In this document: positions 38,672 through 48,989 of the stretch, in pieces
Numbering within the stretch: the first letter of the stretch is position 1
Layout: every line of letters begins with the position of its first letter
Source of the DNA: Aristolochia californica
Lineage: Eukaryota; Streptophyta; Magnoliopsida; Piperales; Aristolochiaceae
Direction of reading: 5' to 3'
Assembly: GCA_029961685.1 (NCBI GenBank)
Contig: JARWKL010000008.1
Location: 10,294,501 to 10,358,500 of the forward strand
DNA: 64,000 nt
Position numbers and translations under genes: made by a program
The notes under the pieces: model-generated
Database searches by the model: none
Told to the model about the DNA's origin: nothing
Seen by the model: the letters and a program-made list of their open reading frames with translations, nothing else

Positions 38672-41600
38672 ATGGATATGCATGCTTGAAATATGTTAAG
38701 GATGCAAACGACCTATGGATCCAATGCTTTTAAAGACAATAACAAACTCTCATTAAATTCTCCAGTGAACGTGCCGTGAGGTATTTACCCGAGTCAAACA
38801 AGCCATTATTTTTCCCATTTGGAAGAAGCTGACCCAACAATCATAGATGATTGTAAAGTGATTTATCATGTGTTACGGGCAATGTTTCTGTAAGAAATGA
38901 TTTATGGATTGAGAGTCAACACACAGTTAAAAATCCCCCACGCCTTCCCGTTTTCATGACGATTGCAAAACCCAATATATAAAAACTAGAAAGAGTTTAC
39001 AACACCTAAAAATTACAGACACTTTTTAGAATTATCTCTCTCAGCATTTTTGCATTTCCATTTTAGATGTATATTTTTTTCTTAAATCAAAACTTGAGTT
39101 TTCACTTTCCCTTCTTCACGTAAATTTTTTTTATAAAAAGGCAAATAGATCACAACGAAGGAAAATTTTAGAGTTTATGCACGGAAAAAATTTAAAACAA
39201 TAAAAATTTAATTAAAAAAATTATTCACCTACCAAAAATGAACACAAAAGTTTTGTTATCCAAGTTTAGGAAATTCCACTAGTTGCACCCTAATAGCTTG
39301 GAATTTTATAATACACAGAATTAAATCTACACATGTTCTTAATATGGATATGCATGCTTGAAAAATGTAAATGATGCAAATGACCTATGGATCCAAACCT
39401 TTTGAAGAGAATAAAAAATTCTCATTAAATTCTATAGTGAGCGTGCGGTGGCATATTTACCCGAGTCAAACGAGCCATTATTTTTCCCATTTACAAGAAG
39501 CTAACCCAACAATCATAGATGATTGTAAATAAATTATCATGAGTAACGGGCTATATTTTTGTAAGAAATGAATTATGGATTGGGAGTCAACACTCAGTTA
39601 AAAATCCCCCACCTCCCCCCTTTTCCTGACGATTGCGAAACATAATTTACAAAAACTAGAAATGGTTTACAATCACGAAAAATTACAGACACTTTTTGGA
39701 ACTATCTCTCTCCACATTTCTGCATTTCCATTTTAGATGTATACTTTTTTCTTAAATCAAAACTTGAGTTTTCAATTTCCCTTCATCTCATAAACAATTT
39801 TCATAAAAAGGCAAATAGATCACAACCAAGTGAAAATTTTAGAGTTTATGCTTGGAAAAAATTAAAAACAATAACAAATGTTAGTAAAGAAATTTTATTC
39901 ACATACCACAAATCGACACAAAAGTTTTGTTACCCATGTTAGGGAAATTCCACTAGTTCAACCCTAATAGCTTGGAATTTTTATAAGAAAGAGATTAAAA
40001 TCTACACATGTTTTAAATATGGATATGCATGCTTGAAACATGTTAAGGATGCAAATGACCTATGGATCCAAACCTTTTGAGGAGGACAAAACATACTCAT
40101 TAAATTATGGAGTGATCGTGCGGTGGGATATTTGCCTGAGTCAAACAAGCCATTATTTTGCGCATTTAGAAAAAGCTGAACCAACAATCAATGATGACTG
40201 TAAAGTGATTTATCATGCGGAATGGGGTATATTTTTGTAAGAAATGACTTATGGATTAGGAGTCAACACTCAGTTAAAAATCCCCCCCGCCTCCCCCTTT
40301 TCCCGACTATTCCGAAACCCAATATATAGAAACTAGAAAGAGTTTACCATCCCTAAAACTTACAAACACTTTTTTGAATTATCTCCTTCTACATTTGTGC
40401 ATTTCCATTTTAGATGTATAGTTTTTTCTTAAATCAAAACTTGAGTTGTCACTTTCCCTTCATCTCATAAACAATTTTGATAAAAAGGCAAATAGATCAC
40501 AACGAAGTGAAACTTTTAGAGTTTATGGATGGAAAAAATTTAAAACAATAAAAAATATAAGTATTAAAAATTTATTCAGTGACCACAAATAAAGACAAAA
40601 GTTTTGTTATCCAAGTTTGGGAAATTCCACTAGTTTAACCCTAATAGCTTGGAATTTTATAAGTAAGGGATTTAAATCTACACAAGTTATAAATATGGAT
40701 ATGCATGCTTGAAACATGTTAAGGATGCAAATGACCTATGGATCCAAACCTTTTGAAGAGAATAACAAATGCTCAATAAATTCTAGTGTGAGCGTGCGGT
40801 GGGATATTTACCCGAGTCAAACAAGCCATTATTTTGCCCTTTTACTAAAAGCTGACCCAACAATCATAGATGATTGTAAAGTGATTTATCATGTGTAACA
40901 GGCAATACTTTTGTAAGAAATGACTTATATATTCGAAGCCAACACTCAGTTAAAAATCCCCCACCACCCCCTTTTCCCAACGAACGCGAAACCCAATAAA
41001 TAAAAACTAGAAAGAGTTTACAATCCCTAAAAATAACAGACACCTTTTGGAATTATCTCTCTCCAAATTTGTGCATTTCCATTTTAGATGTATACTTTTT
41101 TCTTAAATCAAAACTTGAGTTTTCACTTTCCTTTCATCTCGTAAATAATTTTCATAAAAAGGCAAATAGATCACAACAAAGTAAAAAAATTTGAGTTTGT
41201 GCATAGAAAAAATTTTAAAAAATAAAAAATGTAACTAAATAAAATTTATTCACACACCACAAATGAACACAAAAGTTTTGTTATCCAAGTTTTGGAAATT
41301 CCACTAGTTCAACCCTAATAGCTTGAAATTTTATAAGAAAGAGATCACATGTTTTAAATATGGATATGCATGCTTGAAACATGTTAACGATGCAAAGGAC
41401 CTATGGATCCAAACCTTTTGAAGAGAATAACAAATGTTTATTAACTTCTAGAGTGAGCGTGCGGTGGGATATTTACTCGAGTCAAACAAGAAATTATTTT
41501 GCCCATTTATAAGAAGATGACCCAACAATCATAGATGATTGTAAAGTGATTTATTATGCGTAACGGGCTATATTTTTTTAAGAAATGAGTTATGGATTGG

Positions 41601-43060
41601 GAGTCAACACTTAGTTAAAAATCCCCTGCCTCCCCCATATTCCCAACGATTGCGAAACAAAATTTATAAAAACTAGAAAGAGTGTACAATCCCTAAAAAT
41701 TATAGATACTTTTTGGAATTATCTCTCTCTACATTTGTGCATTTCCATTTGAGATGTATTCTTTTTTCTTAAATCAAAACTTGGTTTTTCACGTTCCCTT
41801 CATCTCGTTAACATTTTTAATAAAAAGGGAAAGAGATCAGAACAAAGTGAAAATTTTAGAGTTTATGTATGGAAAAAATTTAAAACAATAACAAATGTAC
41901 GTAACGAAAATTTATGCTCACACACCACAAATGAACACAAAAGTTTTGTTATCCAAGTTTGGGAAATTCCACAAGTTCAACCCTAATAACTTGGAATTTT
42001 ATTAGAAAGAGATTTAAATCTACACATGTTTTAAATAGGGACATGCATGTTTGAAACATGTTAAGGATGCAAATGACCTTTGGATCCAAACCTTTTGAAG
42101 AGAATAACAAATGCTCACTAAATTCTAGAGTGAGCGTGCAGTGGGATATTTACCCGAGTCAAACAAGTCATTATTTTGCCCATTTACAAGAAGCTGACCC
42201 AACAATAACAGATGATTATAAAGTGTTTTATCAAGTGTAACGGGCTATATTTTTGTATGAAATGACTTATGGGTGTCAATACTCAGTTAAAGATTCCTCG
42301 CCTCCCCCTTTTCCCGATGATTGCGAAACCCAATATATAAAAACTAGAAGGAGTTTAGAATCCTTAAAAAATACAGACACTTTTTGGAATTATCTCCCTC
42401 TCCATTTGTGCATTTCCTTTTTAGATGTATACTTTTTTCTTAAATCAAAACTTGAGTTTTCACTTTCACTTCATCTCGTAAACAATTTTGATAAAAAGGC
42501 AAATAGATCAAAACGAAGTGAAAATTATAGAGTTGATGCAAGGAAAAAATTTTAAAAAATAACAAATGTAAGTAAAGAAATTTATTCACACACCACAAAT
42601 GAACACAAAAGTTTAGTTATCCATGTTTTGGAAATTCCATTAGTTCAACCCTAATTGCTTGGAATTTTATAAGAAAGAGATTTAAATCTACACATGTTTT
42701 AAAAATGGATATGCATGCTTGAAACATGTTAAGGATGCAAATGACCTATGGATCCAAACCTTTTGAAGAGAATAACAAATGCTCATTAAATTCTAGTGTG
42801 AGCGTGCGGTAGGATATTTACCCGAATCAAACAAGCCATTATTTTGCCCATTTACAAAAAGCTGACGCAACAATCATAGATGATTGTAAATTGATTTATC
42901 ATGAATAACTGGCTATATTTTTTAAAGAAATGACTTATGGATTGGGACTCACCACTCAGTTAAAAACCTCCAGCATCCCCCTTTTCCCGATGATTGCGAA
43001 ACCCAATATATAAAATTTAGAAAGAGTTAACAATCCTTAAAAATTACAGACACTTTTTGG
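38672..43060 (+). repeat. B HOR block 3a (22-monomer offset partner)
   Basis: Collinear with 56670-61070: anchor pairs 38672/56670, 39344/57347, 40019/58023, 40695/58697, 42037/60039 and 42705/60714, all at about 18.00 kb. Removing the 3.3-kb retrotransposon leaves 22 monomers (one shortened by 137 bp). Diagnostic variants are CCAATGCTTTTAAAG, ACAAAACATACTCATT, TTTTGCGCATTTAG and GGGAAAGAGATCAGAAC. The monomer at 41360 is an exception: only its second half pairs with 59371 onward. Confidence 0.85.
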
Positions 43061-43940
43061 AATTATCTCTCTCTACACTTGTGCATTTCCATTTTAGATG
43101 TATACTTTTTCCTTAAATTAAAACATGAGTTTTCACTTTCCCTTCATCTCGTAAACAATTTTGATAAAAAGGCAAGTAGATCACAACGAAGTGAAAATTT
43201 TAGAGTTTATGCTTGGAAAAAAATTAAAACAATAACAAATGGTAGTAAAGAAAATTTATTCACACACACCGCAAATGAACATAAAAGTTTTGTTATCCAA
43301 GTGTGGGAAATTCCACTAGTTCAACCCTAATAGCTTGGAATTTTATAAGAAAGAGATTGAAATCTACATATGTTTTAAATATGGATATGCATACTTGAAA
43401 CATGTTAAGAATGCAAATGACCTATAGATCCAAACCTTTTTAAGAGAATAAAAAATGCTCATTAAATTCTAGAGTGAGCGTGTTGTGGGATATTTACCCG
43501 AGTCAAACGAGCCATTATTTTGCCCATTTACAAGAAGATTACCAAACAATCATAGATGATTATAAAGTGATTTATCATGCGTAACGGGCTATCTTTTGAT
43601 ATGAAATGACTAATGGATTGGGAGTCAACACTTAGTTAAAAATCCCCTGCCTCCCCCTTTTCCCGACGATTGCCTAACCCAATATATAAAAACTAGAAAG
43701 ATTTTACAATCCCTAAAAGTTACAGACACGTTTTGGAATTATCTCTCTCTACATTTTTGCATTTCCTTTTGAGATGTATACTTTTTTCTTAAATCAAAAC
43801 TTGAGTTTTCACTTTCCTTTCATCTCGTAACCAATTTTGATCAAAAGGCAAATAGATCACAACGAAGTGAAAATTTTAGAGTTTATGCATGGAAAAAATT
43901 TAAAACAATAACAAATGTAAGTAAAGAAAATTTATTCACA
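42705..43940 (+). repeat. B HOR block 2b
   Basis: Partner of 31266-32500 at 17 monomers. Its first monomer also pairs with 60714 (offset 18009) and its second with 62731 (offset 19350), so neighbouring monomers have different nearest relatives. Confidence 0.8.
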
Positions 43941-45648
43941 CACACCGCAAATGAACACAAAAGTTTTGTTATCCAAGTTTGCGAAATTTAACTAGTTCAA
44001 CCCTAATTGCTTGGAATTTTATAAGAAAGAGATTGAAATCTACACATGTTTTAAATATGGATCTGCATGCTTTAAACATGTTAAGGATGCAAATGACCTT
44101 TGGATCCAAACCTTTTCAAGAGAATTACAAATGCTCATTAAATTCTAGAGTGAGCATGTGGTGGGATAATTACCCGAGTCAAACAAACCATTATTTTTCC
44201 CATTTACAAAAACCTGACCCAACAATCATAGATGATTGCAAAGTGATTTATAATGAGTAACGGGCTATATTTTTGTAAGAAATGACTTATGGATTGGGTG
44301 TAAACACTCAGTTAAAAATCACTTGCCTCCCCCTTTTCCCGACTATTGCGAAACCCAATATATAAAAACTAGAAAGATTTTACAATCCCTAAAAATTATA
44401 GACAGTTTTTTTAATTATCTCTCTCTACATTTGTGTATTTTTATTTTAGATATATACATTTTTCTTAAATCAAAACTTGAGTTTTCACTTTCCCTTCATC
44501 TCGTAAACAATTTTGACAAAAAGGCAAGTAGATCACAACGAAGTAAAAATTTAAGAGTTTATGCATGAAAAAAATTTAAAAAAATAAAAAATGTAAGTTA
44601 AGAAAATTTATTCACACACCTCAAATGAACACAAAAGTTTTGTTATCCAATTTTTGGAAATTCCATTAGTTCAACCCTAATACCTTGGAATTTTATAAGA
44701 AAGAGATTTAAATCTACACATGTTTTAAATATGGATATGCATGCTTGAAATATGTTAAGGATGGAAATGACCTATGGATCCAAACCTTTTAAAGAAAATA
44801 ACAAATGCTCATTAAATTCTAGAGGGACCGTGCGGTGGGATATTTAACCGAGTCAAACAAGCCATTATTTTTCCCATTTACAAGAAGCTAACGCAACAAT
44901 CATAGATGATTGTAAAGTTATTTATTATGCGTAATAGGCTATATTTTTTAAAAAAATTACTTATGGATTGGGAGTTAACACTCAGTTAAAAATCCCCCGC
45001 ATCCCCTTTTTGCTGACGATTGCGAACCCAATATATAAAAACTAGAAAGAGTTTACAATCCCTAAAAATTACAGACACATTTTTGAATTATCTCTCTCTA
45101 CATTTGTGCATTTCCAATTTAGATATATACTTTTTTCTTAAATCAAAACTTGAGTTTTCACTTTCCCTTCATCTCGTAAACAATTTTGATAAAAAGGCAA
45201 ATAGATCACAACGAAATGAAAATGTTAGAGTTTATGCATTGAAAAAATTTAAAACAATAACAAATGGTACTAAAGATAATTTATTCACACACCACAAATG
45301 AACGCAAAAGTTTTGTTATCCAAGTTTGGAAAATTATGTTTAGTTCAATCCTAATAGCTTGGATTTTATAAGAAAAAGATTTAAATCTACACATGTTTTA
45401 AATTTGGATATGCATGCTTGAAACATGTTAAGGATGCAAATGACCTATGGATCCAAACCTTTTGAAAAGAATAACAAATGCTCATTAATTTCTAGAGTGA
45501 GCGTGCGGTGGGATATTTAGCCGAGTCAAACAAGTCGTTATTTTGCCTATTTACAAGAAGATGACCCAACAATCATAGATGATTGTAAAGTGATTTATCA
45601 TGTGTATTGAACTATATATTTTGTAAGAAATGACTTATGGATTGGGAG

Positions 45649-45653
45649 TCAAC
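45649..45653 (+). other. Target site duplication, left copy (TCAAC)
   Basis: TCAAC directly precedes the 5' LTR and repeats at 48985-48989. Intact B monomers read GGGAGTCAACACTCAG here, so removing the element plus one TCAAC restores the monomer apart from one base. Confidence 0.95.
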
Positions 45654-46634
45654 TGTTATGGACTCAATAACACTGAGTCATCTACTTTACTTTTATTATT
45701 TATGTTGCTTTTAATTTTGAATTTTATTGATTTGTAATAAGACTTAAAGGTAGGGGTAGAATTGGGTTTTATAACCCTAACCTATGTTGATGTTAAGGGG
45801 TAAGGATGGAGAAATAAAGCAAGTTCGGAATTTGCATAAACTAGAGTAAATTAGGTTAATCTAGGTTCTCCTCGAGCTCCCTCTTCTAAGGATTTTGGCA
45901 TGAACCTTCACTGCTATCATGGTGTTTTCGTGAGTGTCTTGAGGGCTGAGAAAGAAGGAGAAAAGGAGAATTAAACCCTAATCTACGTGGTGAAGGGAAG
46001 GACTGGTTTTCTTCACAGAAATCAGGGATAAAAGAGTGGAGAAGAAGGGTGGTGTGGAACCTTTTCCTCAGCCAAGAAGAACGGAAAGAGGCTGCTGTAT
46101 TGGAGGTCCTTCAAGAGGAAAGGGGCAGATGAGGAGTTCCAAATTCTGGGTAGAGGAGGAGTTCCGAATCTGGGCTGAGGAGAAGTTCCGAATTCTGGGC
46201 AGAGGAGTTCCGAATTCTGGGCAGAGGAGGAGTTCCGAATTCTGGGCAGAGAAGGAGTTCCGAATCTGGGGTGATGAGGAGTTTCGAATTCTGGGCTGAG
46301 AAGGAGTTCCGAATCTGGGCTGAGGAGGAGTTCCGAATTATGGGCAGAGGAGTTCCAAATTCTGGGCTGAGGAGGAGTTCCGAATTCATTCAAAGAGGTA
46401 ACTTGAGACTCTATTTTCCTAAGTACAGCAGGTTAGGATTCTGTTTTAATTTACCTGCGTGAATAGTGGTTAAATCCATACGTTAGACAAAAGGGATTCT
46501 ATTTTCAACTTACCTGCGTGAACAGTGGTTGAAGACGAAATTCTTGGTTCTTTACAGTGTTTAAAAACCTTGTAACGTGCTGGATTCATCAGTATCTCGC
46601 CAAGTTACTAGAACCATGGCTAGGGACCATAACA
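45654..46634 (+). repeat. 5' long terminal repeat
   Basis: 981 bp, from TGTTATGGACTC to CCATAACA (8-bp inverted ends). It holds an AATAAA at 45813-45818, a GA-rich leader, a minisatellite at 46131-46386 and a unique 3' part. Compared with the 3' LTR it differs by about 30 substitutions by eye (about three quarters transitions), two extra minisatellite units, and a 13-bp loss at 45793-45796 that removes the likely TATA box. The start codon of gag lies inside it, at 46616. Confidence 0.95.
46131..46386 (+). repeat. LTR minisatellite, 5' copy (11 units)
   Basis: About eleven imperfect units of 21-25 bp with the core GAGTTCCGAATTCTGGGC, alternating with a GAATCTGGGC form. Open frames through it on both strands (46022-46393 and others) only reflect its lack of stops. 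Confidence 0.93.
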
Positions 46635-47086
46635 ACTTGGTATCAGAGCAGGGTAACCCTACAGAGAGAAGCACCAATGAATACTTTGAATTGATTGAAA
46701 AAAAATTTGATACTGTCCTAGAGAGCTTCTCAAAAATTGATATCGATGTGGAGACCTTGAAGGGAAGGATGGATACCATGGAGAATGGTCTAACTACTGG
46801 CAAGAAATTTGCTACATTGGAGGATAAGTTCACTCTCAGTTTGGAAACTTTGAAAGGAAGGATGGATAGCATGGAGACTGGTCTGAGCACTGGCAAGAAC
46901 CCAATTTCGGGAGACCATTCGCAGATCAGAGGGGGAGATGAGTTTACTAGACACATGAGTTTCTCGGGTCAGCAAGGACCCTTCATTTCGAGGGGACACC
47001 TCAACCGGGGGGAGGCATTGTACCTCTCATTCCAGATCAGAGAGGAGGGGACCATTCATATAACAGAGGGGGAGATGAATTTATGA
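46616..47086 (+). pseudogene. gag pseudogene, N-terminal segment
   Basis: The frame opens with ATG at 46616 (ACCATGG context, MARDHNN), 19 bases before the LTR end, and crosses the primer site. About residues 20-100 are charged and heptad-like, and contain a 31-residue in-frame duplication (GRMDTMENGL and GRMDSMETGL, repeated at 46751 and 46844). After that comes a Gly-rich region with SGQQGPFI. A one-base loss at about 47006 relative to the sister repeat (AACC.GGGGG against TACCAGGGGG) throws the frame, which ends at the TGA at 47084. The correct frame continues in the next segment. A GTG start at 46577 is less likely than the ATG. The N-terminal half has no recognised domain; the gag role is inferred from position and the next segment. 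Confidence 0.8.
46638..46649 (+). other. Primer binding site (initiator Met tRNA)
   Basis: TGGTATCAGAGC, three bases after the 5' LTR, is the 12-base complement of the 3' end of plant initiator-methionine tRNA, the usual primer of plant LTR retrotransposons. It is also read in frame within gag as LVSE. Confidence 0.93.
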
Positions 47087-47150
47087 GGCGCACGAGTTTC
47101 TCGGGACAGCAAGGACCCTTCATTCCAGGGGGACACTTCTACCAGGGGGG
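46918..47150 (+). repeat. Tandem duplication inside gag (137/138 bp)
   Basis: GGGGGAGATGA at 46931 and 47068 begins two similar copies (GGDEF...SGQQGPFI) 137 bp apart. A 138-bp period would be in frame; the missing base in the first copy causes the frameshift between the two gag segments. Confidence 0.85.
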
Positions 47151-47634
47151 AGGCACTGTTTCGAGGTGTACTAAAATGGAATTCCCTACTTATAATGGGT
47201 CAGAAGACCCTTTGATATGGTTTTATCGATGCGAAAAAAATTTTAGCCATCAGCGAGTCCCAACCTATGACCAAGTCAACGTAGTTGTTTTCCACTTACT
47301 AGGGGAAGCACAACTTTGGTACCAGCTAGTTGAGGTTGATAGCGAGGTGGTAGATTGGGATGAATTTAAGGGACTGTGCTCTCTCCATTTTGGTCCTCCG
47401 GCTTACAGTAACTCTTTGGGAGATTTGATTTTATTACACCAAACTGGAGCCGTGGAGCAATATAAAAAATTGTTCCAAGAAAAATTAGCACGAGCCAGCA
47501 ATATGGTACAAGTGGATCAGCAAGTTGCGCTGTTTACAGCAGGACTGGCTGAGGCGTTAAAGCTTGAGGTGGAGCTCTATGCACCTGTTGACTTATCCAG
47601 CGCTATGAATATAGCTCGTGCTTTAGAACTATGA
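47005..47634 (+). pseudogene. gag pseudogene, capsid segment (Retrotrans_gag type)
   Basis: The frame is open from well upstream of its first ATG (47083), which is not a true start but an internal Met in GGDEFMRR. It carries the plant Ty3/gypsy capsid pattern: FPTYNGSEDPLIWFYRCEKNF, then VVVFHLLGEAQLWYQL, WDEFKGLCSLHFGP, GDLILLHQTGAVEQY and FTAGLAEALKLEV, ending IARALEL. This is the helical core that assembles the particle. It stops at TGA (47632-47634), where relatives continue with a Gln-rich linker, so a point change there plus a shift to the third frame breaks the gene. Confidence 0.87.
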
Positions 47635-48104
47635 CAGCAGGCCCAACACAGATGACCTCCATGGTCAGGGGAGCGCATCCTCCGAGAAACAACCCGGGTA
47701 TTACTTTGACAAGGGATCCGAGATCTAGTCATCCTACACCTCCTTATATAAAAAAATTGACAAGTGCTGAGATGGCGGAAAGGCGGGCTAAGAATCTGGG
47801 TTACAACAGTGATGAACCATATCGGGTTGGGCATCAGTGCAAAAGATTATTTTTGATCGATAAGGTTGAAGATGAGGATATCGAGGTGACAGAGGATATG
47901 ATTGAGGAAGAACCACCAGACATCTTCGTGCATGCCATTACTGGACAGCAATCGGCCACAACTACGCAGAATGGGAGCAACTTCCACCAGGTCTACTCAG
48001 CTTCTGAGCTTGAGGACAAGCTCGATCTCCAAGGGGGGGCAGATGTTATGGTCTCAATAACACTGAGTCATCTACTTTACTTTTATTATTTATGTTGCTT
48101 TTAA
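47631..48104 (+). pseudogene. gag C-terminus fused to remnant of the pol tail
   Basis: Open in the third frame. Order: TSAEMAERRAKNLGYNSDEP, then GHQCKRLFLID, an acidic stretch, FVHAITGQ, and finally SELEDKLDLQGGADVM running over the polypurine tract into the 3' LTR. In related elements the first part is a zinc knuckle in which Cys occupies the positions here held by Gly and Ser (GYNS), while His and the last Cys remain; nucleic-acid binding is therefore probably lost. HAITG is where the protease region normally begins, and LEDK...GG is the usual end of the polyprotein, so the whole of protease, RT, RNase H and integrase is missing between them. The ATG at 47631 is probably not a real start. 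Confidence 0.8.
48031..48043 (+). other. Polypurine tract
   Basis: AAGGGGGGGCAGA directly before the 3' LTR, the usual plus-strand primer site. It is also coding (QGGA of the polyprotein tail). Confidence 0.92.
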
Positions 48105-48189
48105 TTTCGAATTTTATTGATTTGTAATAAGACTTAAAGGCAAGGGTAGAATTGGGTTTTATAACCCTAACCTATGTTGATGTTAATTA

Positions 48190-48200
48190 CCCTATTTAAG
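48190..48200 (+). promoter_or_regulatory. Possible LTR TATA box
   Basis: CCCTATTTAAG in the 3' LTR resembles a plant TATA box and sits where a U3/R border could lie. In the 5' LTR it is lost with a 13-bp deletion between two TTAA copies (48183-48186 and 48196-48199 here; one TTAA at 45793-45796 there). If it is the promoter, the 5' LTR cannot start transcription normally. The assignment is from sequence likeness only. Confidence 0.45.
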
Positions 48201-48530
48201 GGGTAAGGATGGAGAAATAAAGCAAGTTCGGAATTAGCATAAACTAGAGTAAATTAAGTTAATCTAGGTTCTCCTCAAGCTCCCTCTTCTAAGGATTTTG
48301 GCGTGAACCTTCACTGCTATCTTGGTGTTTTTGTGAGTGTCTTGAGGGCTGAGAAAGGAGGAGAAAAGGAGAATTAAACCCTAACCTACGTGGTGAAGGG
48401 AATGACTGGTTTTCTTCACGGAAATCAGGGAGAAAAGGGAGGAGAAGAAGGGTGGTGTGGAACCTTTTTCTCAGCCAAGAAGAATGGAAAGAGGCTGCTG
48501 TATTAGAGGTCCTTCAAGAGGAAAGGGGCA

Positions 48531-48736
48531 GAGGAGGAGTTCCAAATTCTGGGTAGAGGAGTTCCGAATCTGGGCTGAGGAGAAGTTCCGAATTCTGGGC
48601 AGAGGAATTCCGAATTCTGGGTAGAGGAGGAGTTCCGAATCTGGGCTGAGGAGGAGTTCTGAATTCTGGGCAGAGGAGTTCCGAATTTTGGGCTGAGAAG
48701 GAGTTCCGAATCTGGGCTGAGGAGGAGTTCCGAATT
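48531..48736 (+). repeat. LTR minisatellite, 3' copy (9 units)
   Basis: The same 21-25-bp unit as in the 5' LTR, with about nine copies. Copy number changed after insertion or during reverse transcription, since both LTRs come from one template. The open frames of 78-90 codons on the minus strand here are not genes. Confidence 0.93.
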
Positions 48737-48984
48737 CATTCAAAGAGGTAACTTGAGACTCTATTTTCCTAAGTACAGCAGGTTAGAATTCTGTTTTAAT
48801 TTACCTGCATGAATGGTGGTTAAATCCATACATTAGACAAAAGGGATTCTATTTTCAACTTACTTGTGTGAACAGTGGTTGAAGACGAGATTCTTGGTTC
48901 TTTACAGTGTTTAAAAACCTTGTAATGTGCTGGATTCATCAGTATCTCGCCGAGTTAGTAGATCCATGGCTAGGGACCATAACA

Positions 48985-48989
48985 TCAAC
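48985..48989 (+). other. Target site duplication, right copy (TCAAC)
   Basis: TCAAC directly follows the 3' LTR and matches 45649-45653 exactly. The B monomer then resumes as CCTCAGTTAAAAATCCC (ACTCAG in most monomers). Confidence 0.95.

Larger units (their letters stand above)
19013..45653 (+). repeat. Satellite family B array, left part
   Basis: Direct array of about 673-bp monomers. Anchors: 19554, 20227, 20903, 21990, 22663, 23335, 24009, 24682, 25355, 26029, 26703, 27377, 28052, 28589, 29261, 29933, 30595, 31266, 31938, 32612, 33286, 33962, 34640, 35308, 35977, 36649, 37322, 37997, 38672, 39344, 40019, 40695, 41360, 42037, 42705, 43381, 44057, 44731 and 45404. Nearly all intervals are 662-678 bp. 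The exceptions are 20903-21990 (two monomers with a 260-bp loss) and 28052-28589 (137-bp loss). Compared with A, B has CCCGAGTCAAACAAGCC in place of CCAGAGCCAAACAACCC, a CCCCCGCCTCCCCCTTTTCCC box without poly-C growth, and a perfect AATCATAGATGATT dyad. No supported gene; the many 60-93-codon open frames are monomer segments. Confidence 0.95.
45654..48984 (+). mobile_element. Non-autonomous Ty3/gypsy-type LTR retrotransposon
   Basis: Complete 3331-bp element: 5' LTR (981 bp), primer binding site, 1409-bp internal region with decayed gag, polypurine tract and 3' LTR (941 bp), with a 5-bp target duplication. Both LTRs begin TGTTATGG and end CCATAACA. The internal region lacks reverse transcriptase, RNase H and integrase, and retains gag, the few residues that usually open the protease region, and the polyprotein tail. 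The Ty3/gypsy assignment rests on the Retrotrans_gag-type motifs and the GHQCKRLF region. It is a gag-bearing deletion derivative; movement would need enzymes from an intact relative. It lies in the same orientation as the array and is younger than the B monomers around it. Confidence 0.93.
48044..48984 (+). repeat. 3' long terminal repeat
   Basis: 941 bp with the same TGTTATGG and CCATAACA ends. It has nine minisatellite units (48531-48736) against eleven in the 5' LTR, and keeps the CCCTATTTAAGG segment missing from the 5' LTR. AATAAA is at 48216-48221. It is followed directly by the TCAAC target duplication. Confidence 0.95.

Noticed and set aside
46022..46393. 123-codon Pro/Ser-rich minus-strand open frame in the 5' LTR (also 48471-48743 in the 3' LTR)
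   Set aside because: It is produced by the 21-25-bp LTR minisatellite, which lacks stops in several frames on both strands.
46577..46615. GTG start for gag upstream of the ATG
   Set aside because: Plant translation would use the ATG at 46616, which is in good context. The upstream codons lie in the LTR leader.
45654..48984. Complete autonomous retrotransposon or Copia-type element
   Set aside because: No reverse transcriptase, RNase H or integrase motifs are present in the 1.4-kb interior, and the capsid motifs fit Ty3/gypsy better than Copia.
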